DNA of 64,000 nucleotides. It comes from Corynebacterium vitaeruminis DSM 20294 (GTDB lineage Bacteria; Actinomycetota; Actinomycetes; Mycobacteriales; Mycobacteriaceae). Numbering within the stretch: position 1 is the stretch's first letter; each line of letters starts with the position of its first letter. The DNA lies in assembly GCF_000550805.1 (NCBI RefSeq), contig NZ_CP004353.1, positions 372,001 to 436,000 of the forward strand, in the 5' to 3' direction. The notes beneath the pieces were generated by a model that saw only the letters and a list, made by a program, of their open reading frames with translations, was not told the origin of the DNA and searched no databases. A program made the translations under genes and the position numbers. Shown piece after piece: positions 27,040 to 34,667 of the stretch.

Positions 27040-27333
27040 CTAGAGCGCCTCGATGAGCTCGTTGACGCGGTCGAATTCGGGCCGGTTGACGGAGTAGAAG
27101 GCCCACTTTCCCTTCTTCGTGCGGCTGACCAGCGAGGCCGCCGCGAGCCGCTTCATGTGGTGGGTGACCGTCGGCGCGGAGATCCCCAGCGCGCGGGTCA
27201 GGTCGATGCAGCAGACCTCGTCGGTCTCCGCGACGAGATAGAGGAGACTCAGGCGGGTGGGGTCGCCGAGGGCCTTGAAGAGCTCGGCGGCCTTGTCGCT
27301 GTCGAAGGGTTGCCTAAGTTTCGCCGCACACAT
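27040..27333 (-). CDS. ArsR-family transcriptional regulator
   Basis: A 97-residue winged-helix regulator. The HTH is LTRALGISAPTVTHHMKRL and the wing SRTKKGKWAFYSVN. Cysteines CC in DEVCCIDLTRAL lie where ArsR proteins bind metal, and another Cys is at residue 2. It is at the position of C. glutamicum cg0527, reported from memory to be a DtxR target. Its ATG is 7 nt after TATAGT on the minus strand (leaderless), and a DtxR-like box overlaps the promoter, so iron control is likely. Confidence 0.9.
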   Translation of the reverse strand: MCAAKLRQPFDSDKAAELFKALGDPTRLSLLYLVAETDEVCCIDLTRALGISAPTVTHHMKRLAAASLVSRTKKGKWAFYSVNRPEFDRVNELIEAL

Positions 27334-27340
27334 GTCGACT

Positions 27341-27364
27341 ACTATATAGGTAAGGCTAGGCTAA
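27341..27364 (-). promoter_or_regulatory. arsR promoter with DtxR-like iron box
   Basis: Positions 27346-27364 match 15 of 19 bases of the DtxR consensus TTAGGTTAGGCTAACCTAA. The minus-strand -10 TATAGT is 27341-27346, so the box covers the upstream edge of the -10 and the spacer. Confidence 0.6.
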
Positions 27365-27380
27365 ATGAAAGCCGGGGGTG

Positions 27381-27635
27381 CTATTCCGGGTTGCGCTCGG
27401 TGTCCTCGTTGCCTTGGGCGCGGCGCTCCTTGAAGTTGCGCTTCTTCAGCTCCCAGAGGAACTCCTCGTCGTCGTCCGCCCCCTTGATCGCCGGCGGCTC
27501 CTCACGCTTCCACGTGCTCGGCCCGAACGCCTTCCAGACCAGCCACGCCGCGGCGATGAGCAAGAGGAGGAGGATGAGCCTTCCCACGGTGAGGACCCCT
27601 TCAATGGTGTTGACAACGATTGCCCGAACCAGCAT
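27381..27635 (-). CDS. Small single-span membrane protein
   Basis: An 84-residue protein with one hydrophobic segment (GRLILLLLLIAAAWLVWKAF, about residues 18-37) and a charged cytoplasmic tail (KGADDDEEFLWELKKRNFKERR). No family was recognised beyond a conserved small actinobacterial membrane protein. ATG 27635 is chosen because codons before it are Pro-rich and antisense to the promoter of the divergent gene. The function is unknown. Confidence 0.65.
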   Translation of the reverse strand: MLVRAIVVNTIEGVLTVGRLILLLLLIAAAWLVWKAFGPSTWKREEPPAIKGADDDEEFLWELKKRNFKERRAQGNEDTERNPE

Positions 27636-27676
27636 ACCGGGGTAAGCCGAAAGTGCGCACGGGGGTGGCGGGCGAG

Positions 27677-27689
27677 TAGGGTATCTTTC
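27677..27689 (+). promoter_or_regulatory. Leaderless promoter of the DUF4229 gene
   Basis: TAGGGT (27677-27682) then 7 nt, then GTG 27690. Confidence 0.45.
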
Positions 27690-28010
27690 GTGAACGAAAA
27701 CGCTGCTTCGACCGAGCCGGTGCGCGACCCGGCCGTCCGCGCCGCCGCGCGCAAGAACGTCACCCTCTACGGGCTGGCCCGCCTGAGCCTGTTCATCGTG
27801 CTCACCGCGGTCATCCACCTCATCGCGGTGGTCATCAACGCGCCGGTGCCGCTGCTCATCTCCGCGACGCTCGCGCTGCTCGTCGCGATGCCGCTGTCCA
27901 TGTTCGTGTTCAAGGGCCTGCGCCTGCGCGCCACGGAGGCCGTCGCCCTGTGGGACAGCCAGCGCAAGGCACACAAGGAATGGGTCAAGCGGGAGCTCGC
28001 TAGCCGCTAG
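27690..28010 (+). CDS. DUF4229-type membrane protein
   Basis: A 106-residue protein with a polar N-terminus, two hydrophobic helices (LSLFIVLTAVIHLIAVVI and LLISATLALLVAMPLSMFVF) and a basic C-terminus (RKAHKEWVKRELASR). This architecture fits the DUF4229 family of actinobacteria. It is placed between the small membrane-protein gene and menA as in related genomes. GTG 27690 is chosen for the TAGGGT hexamer 7 nt upstream. The function is unknown. Confidence 0.72.
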   Translation: MNENAASTEPVRDPAVRAAARKNVTLYGLARLSLFIVLTAVIHLIAVVINAPVPLLISATLALLVAMPLSMFVFKGLRLRATEAVALWDSQRKAHKEWVKRELASR

Positions 28011-28021
28011 CTTGTCGACGC
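28010..28021 (-). repeat. Dispersed motif GCGTCGACAAGC
   Basis: Left arm of the terminator hairpin between the DUF4229 gene and menA. Confidence 0.65.
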
Positions 28022-28076
28022 CAAAGGCGCGCCATCTCTCATCTACGAAAGGTGGCGCGCCTTTGGCGTCGGAAAG
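28011..28076. terminator. Bidirectional terminator built from two motif copies
   Basis: The whole 66 bp gap between two convergent stop codons is a hairpin with 23 nt arms (28011-28033 and 28054-28076) that match in 21 positions. Each arm is one copy of the dispersed GCGTCGAYAAGC-type motif plus CCAAAGGCGCGCC. Confidence 0.8.
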
Positions 28077-28077
28077 C
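28066..28077 (+). repeat. Dispersed motif, variant GCGTCGGAAAGC
   Basis: Right arm of the same hairpin. Confidence 0.55.
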
Positions 28078-28988
28078 TAGAACGCGAGGGCGAGGGCGGT
28101 CACCACCGACCACAGCGCCATCGCCCGGCCGGTCCCGCCGAGGACCGGGATGAGCGCGCGGCCCTGGGCACCTGAGACCACGGGGCGAACGGCCTGCCAG
28201 AGCAGCGGGGCGACGACGAGCGCCATCAGCGCCCACAGCGTCTGCGTGGCCAGCAGCGCGGTGACGGCGAACGGCAGGCACACGAGCACGCAGTAGAGGT
28301 TGCGGGTCCGCTTGTCGCCGAGGCGCACGGCGAGGGTGATCTTGCCCGACTCGCGGTCGGTGGGGATGTCGCGGAGGTTGTTGACGAGGTTCACGCCCGC
28401 CGACATCGCGCCCACCGCGACGGCGGTGACCAGCCCCACCCACGTGACGCGGCCGAGCTGGGTTAACTGGGTGCCCATGACGGCGACCAGCCCGAAGAAG
28501 ACGAAGACGGCGACCTCGCCGAGGCCCCGGTAGCCGTAGGGATTCTCGCCGCCGGTATAGAACCACGCGCCGAGGATGCAGGCGGCACCGACGAGGATGA
28601 GCCACCAGGAGCTGGCCAGCGACACCGCGATGCCCGCGACCGCTGCGACCCCGAAGGCGGCGAAGGCCGCGTACTTGACCTTCTTGGGCTCCACGAGCCG
28701 AGAGCCGGTCAGGCGCAGGGGGCCGGTGCGGTCCTCGTCGGTGCCGCGGATGCCGTCGGAGTAGTCGTTGGCGAAGTTCACGCCGATGATCAGCGCCCAC
28801 GCGACGCAGGCCGCGAGCAGCGCCCGCCACCAGCTAAACCCGCCATGGAAGGCCGCCGCGCCGGTGCCCGCGATGACCGGGGCGAAGGCGTTGGCCCACG
28901 TGTGCGGGCGGGCGCCTTCTAGCCACTGGGCGAAGGTGGCGCCGGGGTAGGTGTGCTGATCCTTAAGGGGTGAAGACATGCCTTCCAT
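28077..28988 (-). CDS. menA: 1,4-dihydroxy-2-naphthoate polyprenyltransferase
   Basis: A 303-residue UbiA-family membrane prenyltransferase that attaches the isoprenoid tail to DHNA to give demethylmenaquinone. The prenyl diphosphate/Mg site is [20 protein letters not shown], and the second Asp motif is [13 protein letters not shown]. Eight to nine hydrophobic helices are seen. ATG 28988 or ATG 28979 may start it. The prenyl diphosphate would come from the polyprenyl synthase encoded at 46740. Confidence 0.95.
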   Translation of the reverse strand: MEGMSSPLKDQHTYPGATFAQWLEGARPHTWANAFAPVIAGTGAAAFHGGFSWWRALLAACVAWALIIGVNFANDYSDGIRGTDEDRTGPLRLTGSRLVEPKKVKYAAFAAFGVAAVAGIAVSLASSWWLILVGAACILGAWFYTGGENPYGYRGLGEVAVFVFFGLVAVMGTQLTQLGRVTWVGLVTAVAVGAMSAGVNLVNNLRDIPTDRESGKITLAVRLGDKRTRNLYCVLVCLPFAVTALLATQTLWALMALVVAPLLWQAVRPVVSGAQGRALIPVLGGTGRAMALWSVVTALALAF

Positions 28989-29020
28989 CTTTCACCACCG
29001 CGGGCGCGGACGAAAATTGG

Positions 29021-29072
29021 CCTGTGGATAACTCGGGGTGACGTGTCAACGAAAAGTGGGGTTATCCACAGG
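29021..29072. repeat. 12 bp inverted repeat with two DnaA-box-like sites
   Basis: CCTGTGGATAAC (29021-29032) and its complement GTTATCCACAGG (29061-29072), 28 bp apart. Each contains TTATCCACA, the consensus DnaA box. The same pair is at 20539-20590. Confidence 0.75.
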
Positions 29073-29123
29073 CGTGCTCGGCTACGCTCGCGCGCGCAGC
29101 CGAGTGTTTGTAGCGTGAGGCTC

Positions 29124-30080
29124 ATGGATCCGATCGACGCGTTCGCCGCCGCCTTCACCTACCCCGTCGCCCTCCTGCGCGCCGTGACCGGGGCCAGCGT
29201 CGCCAGCCTGACAGCCCGCGGAATACCAGCCACCTACGCCCGCGAACTCACAGACCTCGCCCCCATCTACACCCGCGGCCACCTCGCGGCCGCCCTCGAA
29301 GAAAACGGGCACGGCCTAGCCACCATCCAGGTCATCGAAAAACTCGCCCGCCGCCTCCCCACCGGCGCACGCCACACCTTTCGGCTCACCCTTGCCCGCA
29401 TGGTAGGCGACGTCGACCACATTCACGCAGCAGGCCGCGCCCTACTACCAGCCACCCCACCACCGAAAACCGGGGCTAGAATCACCAGACGCAAAAACCA
29501 GGTCTGGTCCGTGACGTTCACCGGACCCGCAGCCACCATCGCGCAACTTTACGACCCGTTCAAACACACCCGCGACCCCGCAACCGCCCTCCGCGACACC
29601 ATCACCCGTGGTGGGGTGAGCACCGTGCTGCGCCCCATCGTCGTCATCCCCCTAGACCACACCACGAAAGTGCTAGACGGCACCAAAGACGAAACCACCT
29701 TCTGCTGCAGCGACGGGGTCATCCGCACCAGCACCCAAATAGCCAACATGGAGTTGGACGAAACCTGGGGGTTTGCGCTCACCCACCCTGTAGCTGGCCC
29801 CGTCGACCTCGTACGCACCCAGCGGTTTGCCAACACCAAGCAGCGCATCCTCGCCACAGTGGACAACCCCACCTGCGCCTGGGACGGATGCACCACCCCC
29901 GCCGACGAATGCCAGATCCACCACCTGGTTGCCTGGCACCACGGCGGACACACCACAAGCAGCAACCTAGCCACCTGCTGCAACTACCACAACGGTGTCA
30001 ACGACGATAACCCCAACGCCCCACCACGCTACGGGCACCTGACCAGACAAAACGGAAAAGTCACCCGCGTCTACCACTAA
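29124..30080 (+). CDS. DUF222 / HNH endonuclease domain protein, copy B
   Basis: A 318-residue protein identical, as far as I can compare, to the product at 19531-20487. DUF222 comes first and the HNH motif (DECQIHHLVAWHHGGHTTSS, then CCNYHNGV) last. ATG 29124 lies 7 nt after TAGCGT (29111-29116), which is inside the repeat, so each copy carries its own leaderless promoter. It sits between menA and the IS element. A nuclease role in spreading its own repeat is possible but unproven. Confidence 0.9.
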   Translation: MDPIDAFAAAFTYPVALLRAVTGASVASLTARGIPATYARELTDLAPIYTRGHLAAALEENGHGLATIQVIEKLARRLPTGARHTFRLTLARMVGDVDHIHAAGRALLPATPPPKTGARITRRKNQVWSVTFTGPAATIAQLYDPFKHTRDPATALRDTITRGGVSTVLRPIVVIPLDHTTKVLDGTKDETTFCCSDGVIRTSTQIANMELDETWGFALTHPVAGPVDLVRTQRFANTKQRILATVDNPTCAWDGCTTPADECQIHHLVAWHHGGHTTSSNLATCCNYHNGVNDDNPNAPPRYGHLTRQNGKVTRVYH

Positions 30081-30122
30081 ACCCGCAGGCGAATCACGCC
30101 CCGCGGGCTACAGGCGCGCGCC

Positions 30123-30179
30123 TATAATCGGCGACCATGTTCAACTCGCAATCGAACGCCAGGATCCGCCGCCTCGAAA
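30123..30179 (+). repeat. Target-site duplication, left copy (57 bp)
   Basis: Identical to 31860-31916. It contains TATAAT, an ATG and the first codons of the L12-CTD-like gene. The truncated frame runs from ATG 30137 into the IS and stops after 20 codons. Confidence 0.93.
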
Positions 30180-31859
30180 CCCGAGTTAGGTCAGATTAGT
30201 GCCGAAATTAGGGTTGGAGGATTTTGGTGACGATGGCTTGGGTGTCAGCGGGTAGCGGTGTCGCGGCGTGGATGGCGCGGCCGGCGACGGTGAGTTCGAA
30301 ACTCCGGTACTTTTTCAAGGTTCTCACGAGTCGTTTGATGGTTTCCCCTGTGGCGTTTTCCATCATTTTGCTGATCGCGAGTGCAGCCATCACGATGTTG
30401 AGGTGAGCGTTGATGGAGTCGTGCTTGCGCGCGTATATCGGCCTGGCCTGGAGGTCTGATTTTGCCATCCGAAACGACCGCTCAATGTTGAGCAGTCGAC
30501 GGTACATCCCCAACACATCAGAAGCAGACATGCTGGTCAGGGTGGTTTCGTATCCTTTGATTCCTGCTAGCTGCCGGTGTTTGGCAGCGAGTGTGAAGTT
30601 GACTTGTTTGTTCGGGGCTTTCAAATCAACGTAGCGATTGCGTTTGATGGCTACCTCACCGTTGACAGCACGCTTGGCTTTGGCGAGCTGCTCGTCGATC
30701 CCACGGACGGTTCGCCTAGCTCGATCAAACGAGTAGTGATAATGCGTCACCGAGTTCGGGGTACCGCTTTGACGTCCGTCGGAAAACGACGGCTGTGACC
30801 AGATCTGCCCGTGGGTGTACTCCAGTCCGGGATGTTGACGTACCCAGGAGGCAATAACCTCAGGCACGTTGGGCACTTTGGTGGACAAAATATAGTCCAG
30901 ACCAGCATCGATAATCGCTTGCTTGTTACCAGCAGAAAACATGCCCGCATCAGCGACGACAGTGACCTCGTTTAAGTTGTAGGCCTGCTGGAAAGCTCGA
31001 ATCATCGGCAGCATCGTGTGCGTTTCTGCTTTGTTGCCTTCGAACGCCCCAATATGCAGTGGAAAACCGGTTTGGTCGGCGAGCAACCCGACCAAGATTT
31101 GGGGTTCGACTCGCCGTTCTTTGGAGTACCCAGATTTGCGAAGATCATCCGGGGTGTCAGTTTCGAAATACAAGGTCGTGACATCGTAGAGAATGAAACT
31201 TCCCCGACCAACACCTGCGTGACGAGCCAAGCACTGGGACAGGATTTCCCGGAAATCATCCGTCGCGTACCCGGGTAGTCGGCGTTGGATCGTTTTGTAG
31301 CTTGCCGACGCAACACCTACTTCCGCAAGAGTTTCAATCGAGTCCAATTTCGATCCGGGTTGGATAATCCGAGCCCTGACTAGATCCAAAAACACCTGAT
31401 CGTCACCGGTTGCAACATCCAAACCAAGCCGCTGGTAACACGCGTCAATACAGTCAAGTAGATACCCGGCCTTCTGCCCCGTCACCGGGAGTGGATTGTC
31501 CTTCGAACCGGATCCGCCTAGGGCTGTGCCCAAGCCCCCTAAGGGGAGATCTAAGACCAGCTGGTCCCCGTCGATGATGCGCTGCGCTTGAGCCTTTAAC
31601 AACGACAATTCATGCTCATCGTGAGCTGATCCGACATGCCGCAGCGTCTTTTTGCCCGCATGCTCACCAAAAACAACTTGCACAGCGGTAGCCCCAGAAG
31701 CAGTCTTCACAGTACGGACATAGGGACTCATAAAAGATCACACTAACAGCTACCCCCACGACCGCACCCTTAGTGCCGAAAAACCACCACCAACCAACAC
31801 AAACCACCAGGTCAACACGTCAAGGACTAATATGTCACACCAAAATGACCTAAGTCAGG
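30180..31859 (-). mobile_element. IS1634-family insertion sequence (1,680 bp)
   Basis: It is bounded by imperfect inverted repeats: CCCGAGTTAGGTCA at the left and CCTGACTTAGGTCA at the right, 17 of the first 22 positions matching. It is flanked by a perfect 57 bp duplication. One transposase gene fills it. Its base composition is clearly lower in GC than the neighbours. Long, variable target duplications are known for IS1634/IS1549 elements. A 12 bp TTAGTGCCGAAA occurs near both ends as a direct repeat. Confidence 0.93.
30208..31731 (-). CDS. IS1634-family DDE transposase
   Basis: A 507-residue, apparently intact transposase of the IS4 superfamily. Candidate DDE residues are in FILYDVTTLYFET (first Asp), VTVVADAGMFSAGNK (second Asp) and YRRLLNIERSFRMAK (Glu, within the Y-R-E-K signature). 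RKHDSINAHLNIVMAALAIS follows, as in IS1634 relatives. The ATG at 31731 is 128 bp inside the right end. No frameshift is seen, so the element may be active. Confidence 0.92.
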   Translation of the reverse strand: MSPYVRTVKTASGATAVQVVFGEHAGKKTLRHVGSAHDEHELSLLKAQAQRIIDGDQLVLDLPLGGLGTALGGSGSKDNPLPVTGQKAGYLLDCIDACYQRLGLDVATGDDQVFLDLVRARIIQPGSKLDSIETLAEVGVASASYKTIQRRLPGYATDDFREILSQCLARHAGVGRGSFILYDVTTLYFETDTPDDLRKSGYSKERRVEPQILVGLLADQTGFPLHIGAFEGNKAETHTMLPMIRAFQQAYNLNEVTVVADAGMFSAGNKQAIIDAGLDYILSTKVPNVPEVIASWVRQHPGLEYTHGQIWSQPSFSDGRQSGTPNSVTHYHYSFDRARRTVRGIDEQLAKAKRAVNGEVAIKRNRYVDLKAPNKQVNFTLAAKHRQLAGIKGYETTLTSMSASDVLGMYRRLLNIERSFRMAKSDLQARPIYARKHDSINAHLNIVMAALAISKMMENATGETIKRLVRTLKKYRSFELTVAGRAIHAATPLPADTQAIVTKILQP

Positions 31860-31916
31860 TATAATCGGCGACCATGTTCAACTCGCAATCGAACGCCAGG
31901 ATCCGCCGCCTCGAAA
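31860..31916 (+). repeat. Target-site duplication, right copy (57 bp)
   Basis: Carries TATAAT (31860-31865) and the start codon (31874) of the intact downstream gene, so the insertion left promoter hexamer and coding frame complete. Confidence 0.93.
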
Positions 31917-32116
31917 ACCGCGTCGCCGCCCTCGAGGCGGCCGTCGTCGCGCTCGGGGGCAGGCTGCCCGCGCCGGAGGAACTCCTCAGCGACCGCGTTA
32001 AGGCGATCGCCGATCGGGGCAAGCTCGTCGCCGCTATCAAAGCCCACCGCGAGGACACCGGCGCCGGGCTCGTCGAGGCAAAGGAAGTCGTAGAGGCGTA
32101 CGCGAGGCGCGGGTAG
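31874..32116 (+). CDS. Small protein with a bL12 C-terminal-like domain
   Basis: An 80-residue protein. Residues 8-28 form a likely coiled coil (RIRRLENRVAALEAAVVAL). Residues 40-80 (KLVAAIKAHREDTGAGLVEAKEVVEAY) resemble the bL12 C-terminal helix region ([24 protein letters not shown] in the rplL of this window). It is not a ribosomal stalk gene, since rplL is at 53704. It is leaderless, with TATAAT and 8 nt before ATG. The IS inserted exactly at its 5' end and duplicated the start. The function is unknown. Confidence 0.75.
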   Translation: MFNSQSNARIRRLENRVAALEAAVVALGGRLPAPEELLSDRVKAIADRGKLVAAIKAHREDTGAGLVEAKEVVEAYARRG

Positions 32117-32124
32117 GTTCGGTG

Positions 32125-33252
32125 CTATGTGGCGTCGAAAAGCGAAATCACCGCGCGGCGATCGACCTTGCCAGGGCCGGTGAGCGGGAGCGAATCGACG
32201 CGCAGGATCTGCTTCGGCAGCTGCCAGCGCGGCAGGTCGTCGAGGGCCTCGATGATGTCGGTAGGCTGCGCCGTGCCCACGTAGACCGCGCAGATCGCCT
32301 GGCCGAGGCGCGTGTCGGGCACGCCGACCACGCACGCGGCCTTGACGCTCGGGAGGTCGGTCATGCGGCGCTCGAGCACCTCGGGGTGGATCTTGAGCCC
32401 GCCGGAGTCGATGATCGTGTCCAGCCGGCCGGTGACCGTGAGCACGCCGCCGTCGAGGTAGCCGGTGTCGCTGGTGACAAACCAGCCGTCGCGGAAGGCG
32501 TCGCTTGGCACGTTGCGGTAGCCGCGCGCGATCATGGGGCCGCCCAGGTGGATGCGCTCGTCGACGATGCGCACGCGGGCGCCGGGGATGGGTCGGCCGT
32601 CGTAGACGCAGCCGCCGGAGGTCTCCGAGGAACCGTAGGTGCTCACCACGCGGATGCCCAGCTCGCGGGCGGCGCGGCGATCGTCGGCGCGCAGGGGTGC
32701 GCCGCCAACCAAGATGGCGTCGAACAGCCGCAGCGCCTCGATGCCGACGAGGGTGTCCATCGCCTTGAGCAGCTGCATCGGCGTGAGCGAGGTGTAGCGG
32801 CGATCGGCCTCCTCGGCTAGGCGCGCGGCGGCGGTGGCGAAGGTGGGTACGTGGAAGCCGCCGCGGACGTCGACGCTCGCCGGGTCGATGCCCGCGATGA
32901 GCGAGCGCACGAGCACCTGGATGCCCGCGATGTGGTGCGGCGGCATTGCCAAAAGCCACGCGCCCTCGCCGCCTAGGAACTGGTGGGTGGCGTCCGCGCT
33001 GGAGACTAGGTTGAGCGGGGTGAGCATGGCGCCCTTCGGCGTGCCGGTCGAGCCGGAGGTGGCCACGACGAGCGCGACCTCGGGTTCGATCTCCTCGCCG
33101 ACGCGCAGGCTACGCCTCAGCAGCTGGGCGCGGCCGGGATCGTCGATCGGCAGCGGGGCGATGGCGCGCTGGCCAGCGATGGCTTCTTCGAGGACGTCGA
33201 GAGTGGGCGCGAGGTTCGATGGGTCGACGACGTGAGGCTCCAGCTTGTGCAC
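32125..33252 (-). CDS. menE: o-Succinylbenzoate-CoA ligase
   Basis: A 375-residue adenylate-forming enzyme activating o-succinylbenzoate with CoA. The AMP-binding P-loop is VVATSGSTGTPKGAML; VSTYGSSETSGGCVYDG, WFVTSDTGYLDGGVLTVTGRLD and the catalytic Lys region LTGPGKVDRRAV are clear. It is shorter than E. coli MenE, as usual for actinobacteria. GTG 33252 is chosen over ATG 33282 because TAATAT ends 7 nt before it on the minus strand. The last codons contain a variant of the dispersed motif. Confidence 0.93.
   Translation of the reverse strand: MHKLEPHVVDPSNLAPTLDVLEEAIAGQRAIAPLPIDDPGRAQLLRRSLRVGEEIEPEVALVVATSGSTGTPKGAMLTPLNLVSSADATHQFLGGEGAWLLAMPPHHIAGIQVLVRSLIAGIDPASVDVRGGFHVPTFATAAARLAEEADRRYTSLTPMQLLKAMDTLVGIEALRLFDAILVGGAPLRADDRRAARELGIRVVSTYGSSETSGGCVYDGRPIPGARVRIVDERIHLGGPMIARGYRNVPSDAFRDGWFVTSDTGYLDGGVLTVTGRLDTIIDSGGLKIHPEVLERRMTDLPSVKAACVVGVPDTRLGQAICAVYVGTAQPTDIIEALDDLPRWQLPKQILRVDSLPLTGPGKVDRRAVISLFDAT
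32132..32143 (+). repeat. Dispersed motif, variant GCGTCGAAAAGC
   Basis: Lies in the last codons of menE and is followed by GAAA. Confidence 0.5.
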
Positions 33253-33266
33253 CCGCAAAATATTAC

Positions 33267-33278
33267 GCTTATCGACGC
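33267..33278 (-). repeat. Dispersed motif GCGTCGATAAGC
   Basis: Immediately upstream of the menE -10 hexamer. Confidence 0.65.
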
Positions 33279-33341
33279 CCATGGCCGCTCATCCGCACTA
33301 CAGTTGGAACGAAAAGGATTTTCCATGAAATTGGGGGCATC

Positions 33342-34667
33342 GTGCGTCGGCTGGTCATCGTCTCGCTTCTCGGCTCGCTTACGGTGGCGGCACCGGCGCA
33401 GGCGCAGGAGGTGTGCCCGGCGGTCGAGGTGATCACGGCGGCGGGCTCCGGCGATGCCAACCCGGCCGATGACCCGAACGACCCGATGGGGTTCACCACG
33501 GGCACCAACCACGCGCGGATCATGGAGGAGCGCTTTGAGGGGGTGCGCTCGTGGCAGCTGCCCTACTCGGGTTCGGTGGGGATCATCGGGTCGAACGACA
33601 AGGTGGGCTTGGCTGAGATCCCCAACTACGCCGAATCCGAGGCCGACGGGGTGGCGCGGCTCGACGCCCACGTGAAGGAGGTGCGGTCCGCGTGCCCGGA
33701 CGCGGCGTTCGTGCTCACGGGGTTCTCCCAGGGCGCGCAGGTGGTTGGCGACGTGCTGGCGGGGCTGTCGCCGGAAAACGCGTCGCGGGTGCTGTCGGCG
33801 TACCTGCTGTCGGATCCTCGGCGCGGACATAATGATGGCGCGCAATTAATCGAGACCAATTGGGGTCCGATCCCGCCGGAGACCGCCGGGTTTGCCGGGC
33901 CGCGCGCGGAAGGTACCTTCGCCCGCTACGGCGGTGCGGTGCGCAGCATCTGCAGCCACGAGGACCCGGTGTGCGACACCCCGACCGACGGTCTGCTCGC
34001 GGCGGCGGGGCAGTGGGCGATGCAGGCCGACGGCTCGGCCTACCACGTGACCCCGGTGGTGGCCTTCGACTCGATGCTCAAGGACGGCAGCTTCGTGGCG
34101 GCGGTGGCGCCCGTGGCCCCGGCGCTGGTGCGCGCGCTCGGCGCGGGCGATGTGGCCGGGGTAGGGGACGGGTTGCGCCAGGCGGCGGCGACCCCGTGGC
34201 TGAGCGAGGCGCAGCGCAACACGATGACGCTGACCGCCCACGAGGTAGAGGACCTGCTCGGCTACCTCGCAGGCCGCGGGTACGCCCAGGTGGCGCCCGT
34301 CGCAGGGACAGGAAGCACGGACCTCGACGCCGTCCTGGCCCTCGCGCAGCTCGCGAGCGCGCCCGAGGTGGCGGACTCCGTCCCGCAGGCGTTGCACATG
34401 TTCGATCGCCACTTCAACTACCGCGGCGAGACCCTGAACTTCACCACGATCGACGGGGTGCGCGTGGACGATTGGTTGGTGGCCAGCATGTCGGAGGACA
34501 TCGCCGCCCATCTGGGGCGTCCCGAGGCGCGCGTGGCCGCCGTCCCCGCCGGGCAGCGGCTGGGGCCGGGGCAGTTCGTGGGGCGCGCGCTGTGGGAGGT
34601 GGCCAACCGGGTGCTCGGCGCCCGGCACCCGCTCTCGCGGGCGCTGTGGGCGTACTTCGAGCTCTAG
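33342..34667 (+). CDS. Secreted cutinase-family serine esterase
   Basis: A 441-residue exported protein. The signal peptide is MRRLVIVSLLGSLTVAAPAQA, cleaved before QEVCP. The cutinase domain has the nucleophile in VLTGFSQGAQVVGDVLAG, disulfide Cys in the EVCPAVEV and ICSHEDPVCDTP segments with the catalytic Asp, and His in AYHVTPVVAFDS. A C-terminal half (about 230-441) of unknown type follows. Such enzymes act on mycolate or other cell-envelope esters. GTG 33342 follows TTGGGGGCATC. Its stop codon overlaps the convergent menB stop by 4 nt. Confidence 0.88.
   Translation: MRRLVIVSLLGSLTVAAPAQAQEVCPAVEVITAAGSGDANPADDPNDPMGFTTGTNHARIMEERFEGVRSWQLPYSGSVGIIGSNDKVGLAEIPNYAESEADGVARLDAHVKEVRSACPDAAFVLTGFSQGAQVVGDVLAGLSPENASRVLSAYLLSDPRRGHNDGAQLIETNWGPIPPETAGFAGPRAEGTFARYGGAVRSICSHEDPVCDTPTDGLLAAAGQWAMQADGSAYHVTPVVAFDSMLKDGSFVAAVAPVAPALVRALGAGDVAGVGDGLRQAAATPWLSEAQRNTMTLTAHEVEDLLGYLAGRGYAQVAPVAGTGSTDLDAVLALAQLASAPEVADSVPQALHMFDRHFNYRGETLNFTTIDGVRVDDWLVASMSEDIAAHLGRPEARVAAVPAGQRLGPGQFVGRALWEVANRVLGARHPLSRALWAYFEL

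Larger units (their letters stand above)
29019..30119 (+). repeat. Inverted repeat copy B (1,101 bp) carrying a DUF222/HNH gene
   Basis: Inverted copy of 19492-20592. Its right end carries the 12 nt CTACAGGCGCGC, the complement of the hemY 3' terminus, which argues that this copy was made from the hemY-linked one. Confidence 0.92.

Noticed and set aside
19492..30119. The two HNH repeats plus the enclosed genes as a composite transposon
   Set aside because: The enclosed genes are conserved core genes in their usual order, there is no target duplication at the outer ends, and the repeats code no transposase.
30137..30199. Short frame starting at the left duplicated ATG as a real gene
   Set aside because: It is the truncated start of the L12-like gene running 20 codons into the IS.
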